DNA of 34,429 nucleotides, from NCBI GenBank assembly GCA_011391735.1, contig JAABPY010000229.1:1-34429 (forward strand), read 5' to 3'. Positions 33,574-34,429 of the stretch are shown here, in pieces. The DNA is from Sulfuricurvum sp. (GTDB lineage Bacteria; Campylobacterota; Campylobacteria; Campylobacterales; Sulfurimonadaceae). A program made the translations under genes and the position numbers. A model generated the notes under the pieces. That model ran no database searches, was not told the origin of the DNA, and saw nothing but the letters and a program-made list of their open reading frames with translations. Positions within the stretch are counted from its first letter, which is position 1. Every line of letters begins with the position of its first letter.

Positions 33574-34429
33574 TAACACTAAAAGAGGCGTTAAAACTGT
33601 CAAAAGAGGAGCTTGTACTCCTCAAAGAAGAGTTAAAAGTGAAAATTGCGGCATATCCTGAGCTTAATGGGTATATTGATGTTGAAAATATTGGTGAAGG
33701 TATTCCTATTGCCATCAAGGATAATATCCAAGTCAAGGGGTGGGCGGTAACGTCGGGTTCTAATATCCTCAAAGGGTATGTAGCACCGTACAATGCAACC
33801 GTTATTGAAAAGCTTCTAAGTGCAAATATGTCCCCTTTTGGTCGTACCAATATGGATGAATTTGCGATGGGCTCAACAACAGAGAGTAGCTGTTATGGCA
33901 AAACCCTCAACCCTCTCAATCACAATTGTGTCCCCGGAGGAAGTTCAGGCGGTTCGGCGGCGGTTGTGGCGGCTGGGCTTGCTATTGCAGCTTTGGGGAG
34001 TGATACGGGGGGCTCCATTCGTCAGCCAGCCGCATTTTGCGGAATTGTCGGGATGAAACCCACCTACGGGCGAGTAAGCCGTTACGGATTGGGAGCGTAT
34101 GCGAGTTCTCTCGATCAAATTGGACCGATGACTCAAAACGTCGAAGATGCGGCGATTTTATATGACATCATTCAAGGGTATGACCCTAGAGATTCAACCA
34201 GCAGTGAGCGTAACGATGGCAAAGTAAGTGATAAGCTTAATCCGTTGATGAAGCTTAAAATTGCCGTTGTCCCTGAGTATGTGAAAGATGCCTCTTTGGA
34301 TGTACGTAAAGCGTATATGAAAGCGATTGAAGCGCTCAAAAATGCGGGACACACGATCATCGAGAAAACATTAATGGATCCAAAATACGATATTTCTGCT
34401 TACTATATCACAGCAACTGCGGAAGCGAC
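33570..34429 (+). CDS. gatA: Aspartyl/glutamyl-tRNA amidotransferase subunit A (3' partial)
   Basis: The first ~286 residues of GatA; the frame runs off the window. With GatB and GatC it converts Glu-tRNA-Gln to Gln-tRNA-Gln (and Asp-tRNA-Asn to Asn-tRNA-Asn) in bacteria lacking GlnRS/AsnRS. The amidase-signature catalytic set is complete: Lys50 in PIAIKDN, and Ser residues in [17 protein letters not shown] and [17 protein letters not shown], which supply the cis-Ser and nucleophile Ser. [15 protein letters not shown] and [12 protein letters not shown] are also conserved. GAGAGGAAAG in the micro-ORF end serves as ribosome site. gatB and gatC are not visible. Confidence 0.97.
   Translation, partial: MITLKEALKLSKEELVLLKEELKVKIAAYPELNGYIDVENIGEGIPIAIKDNIQVKGWAVTSGSNILKGYVAPYNATVIEKLLSANMSPFGRTNMDEFAMGSTTESSCYGKTLNPLNHNCVPGGSSGGSAAVVAAGLAIAALGSDTGGSIRQPAAFCGIVGMKPTYGRVSRYGLGAYASSLDQIGPMTQNVEDAAILYDIIQGYDPRDSTSSERNDGKVSDKLNPLMKLKIAVVPEYVKDASLDVRKAYMKAIEALKNAGHTIIEKTLMDPKYDISAYYITATAEA

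Overview
The window reads as chromosome from a member of the Campylobacterota (Epsilonproteobacteria), probably a free-living Sulfuricurvum- or Sulfurimonas-like organism. The main reason is gene order. From memory, the run rplU-rpmA-obg-proB-fmt-birA-parA-parB-atpF'-atpF-atpH-atpA-atpG-atpD-atpC-exbB-exbD-tonB/tolA-tolB-pal-cpoB-slyD-fabD-mtnN-ttcA matches Campylobacter jejuni Cj0094 to Cj0118 almost gene for gene, and ileS-small ORF-gatA matches Cj1061c to Cj1059c. Promoters with a good TATAAT -10 box and no clear -35 box also fit this group. The identification rests on recalled synteny and protein motifs; no database search was run.

Layout. 1-3399 is the 3' end of a very large repetitive Ig-like adhesin with a type I secretion-like C-terminus. 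3481-9332 holds ribosomal proteins L21/L27, the Obg GTPase, glutamate 5-kinase, Met-tRNA formyltransferase, biotin ligase and the ParA/ParB segregation pair; many of these genes overlap by 1-20 bases. 9370-15149 is a complete F1 operon plus the two b-type stalk subunits (F0 a and c are not here). It runs into a complete Tol-Pal-like envelope module (15156-19741). 19842-25586 carries slyD, a stripped-down NtrC-like protein, fabD, a nitrilase-family amidohydrolase, a solitary cytosine-C5 DNA methyltransferase, mtnN and a TtcA-like protein. Relative to the recalled Campylobacter order, the regulator, the nitrilase and the methyltransferase are insertions.

The remainder contains mutY (minus), an IMPACT/YigZ protein (plus), a lemA-DUF3137 pair (minus), and six tRNA genes on the minus strand (Lys, Glu, Val, Asp, Val, Asp) made partly by a 178-bp tandem duplication and driven by a perfect consensus promoter. 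A CinA-like gene (minus) follows, then ileS, a 42-codon membrane micro-ORF and the start of gatA, cut by the window edge. No gene-free stretch exceeds 300 bases.

Most of the window is conserved housekeeping DNA, and I do not see an obvious new multi-gene defence or mobile system. The points most worth a second look are the sigma54-type protein that lacks its GAFTGA region, the orphan methyltransferase with an A9/A7 tract just after its start codon and an SAH-recycling gene beside it, the TtcA homologue with one cluster cysteine replaced by Phe, the NadE-glutaminase-like stand-alone nitrilase, the micro-ORF locked between ileS and gatA, and the hairpin-rich leader before obg.
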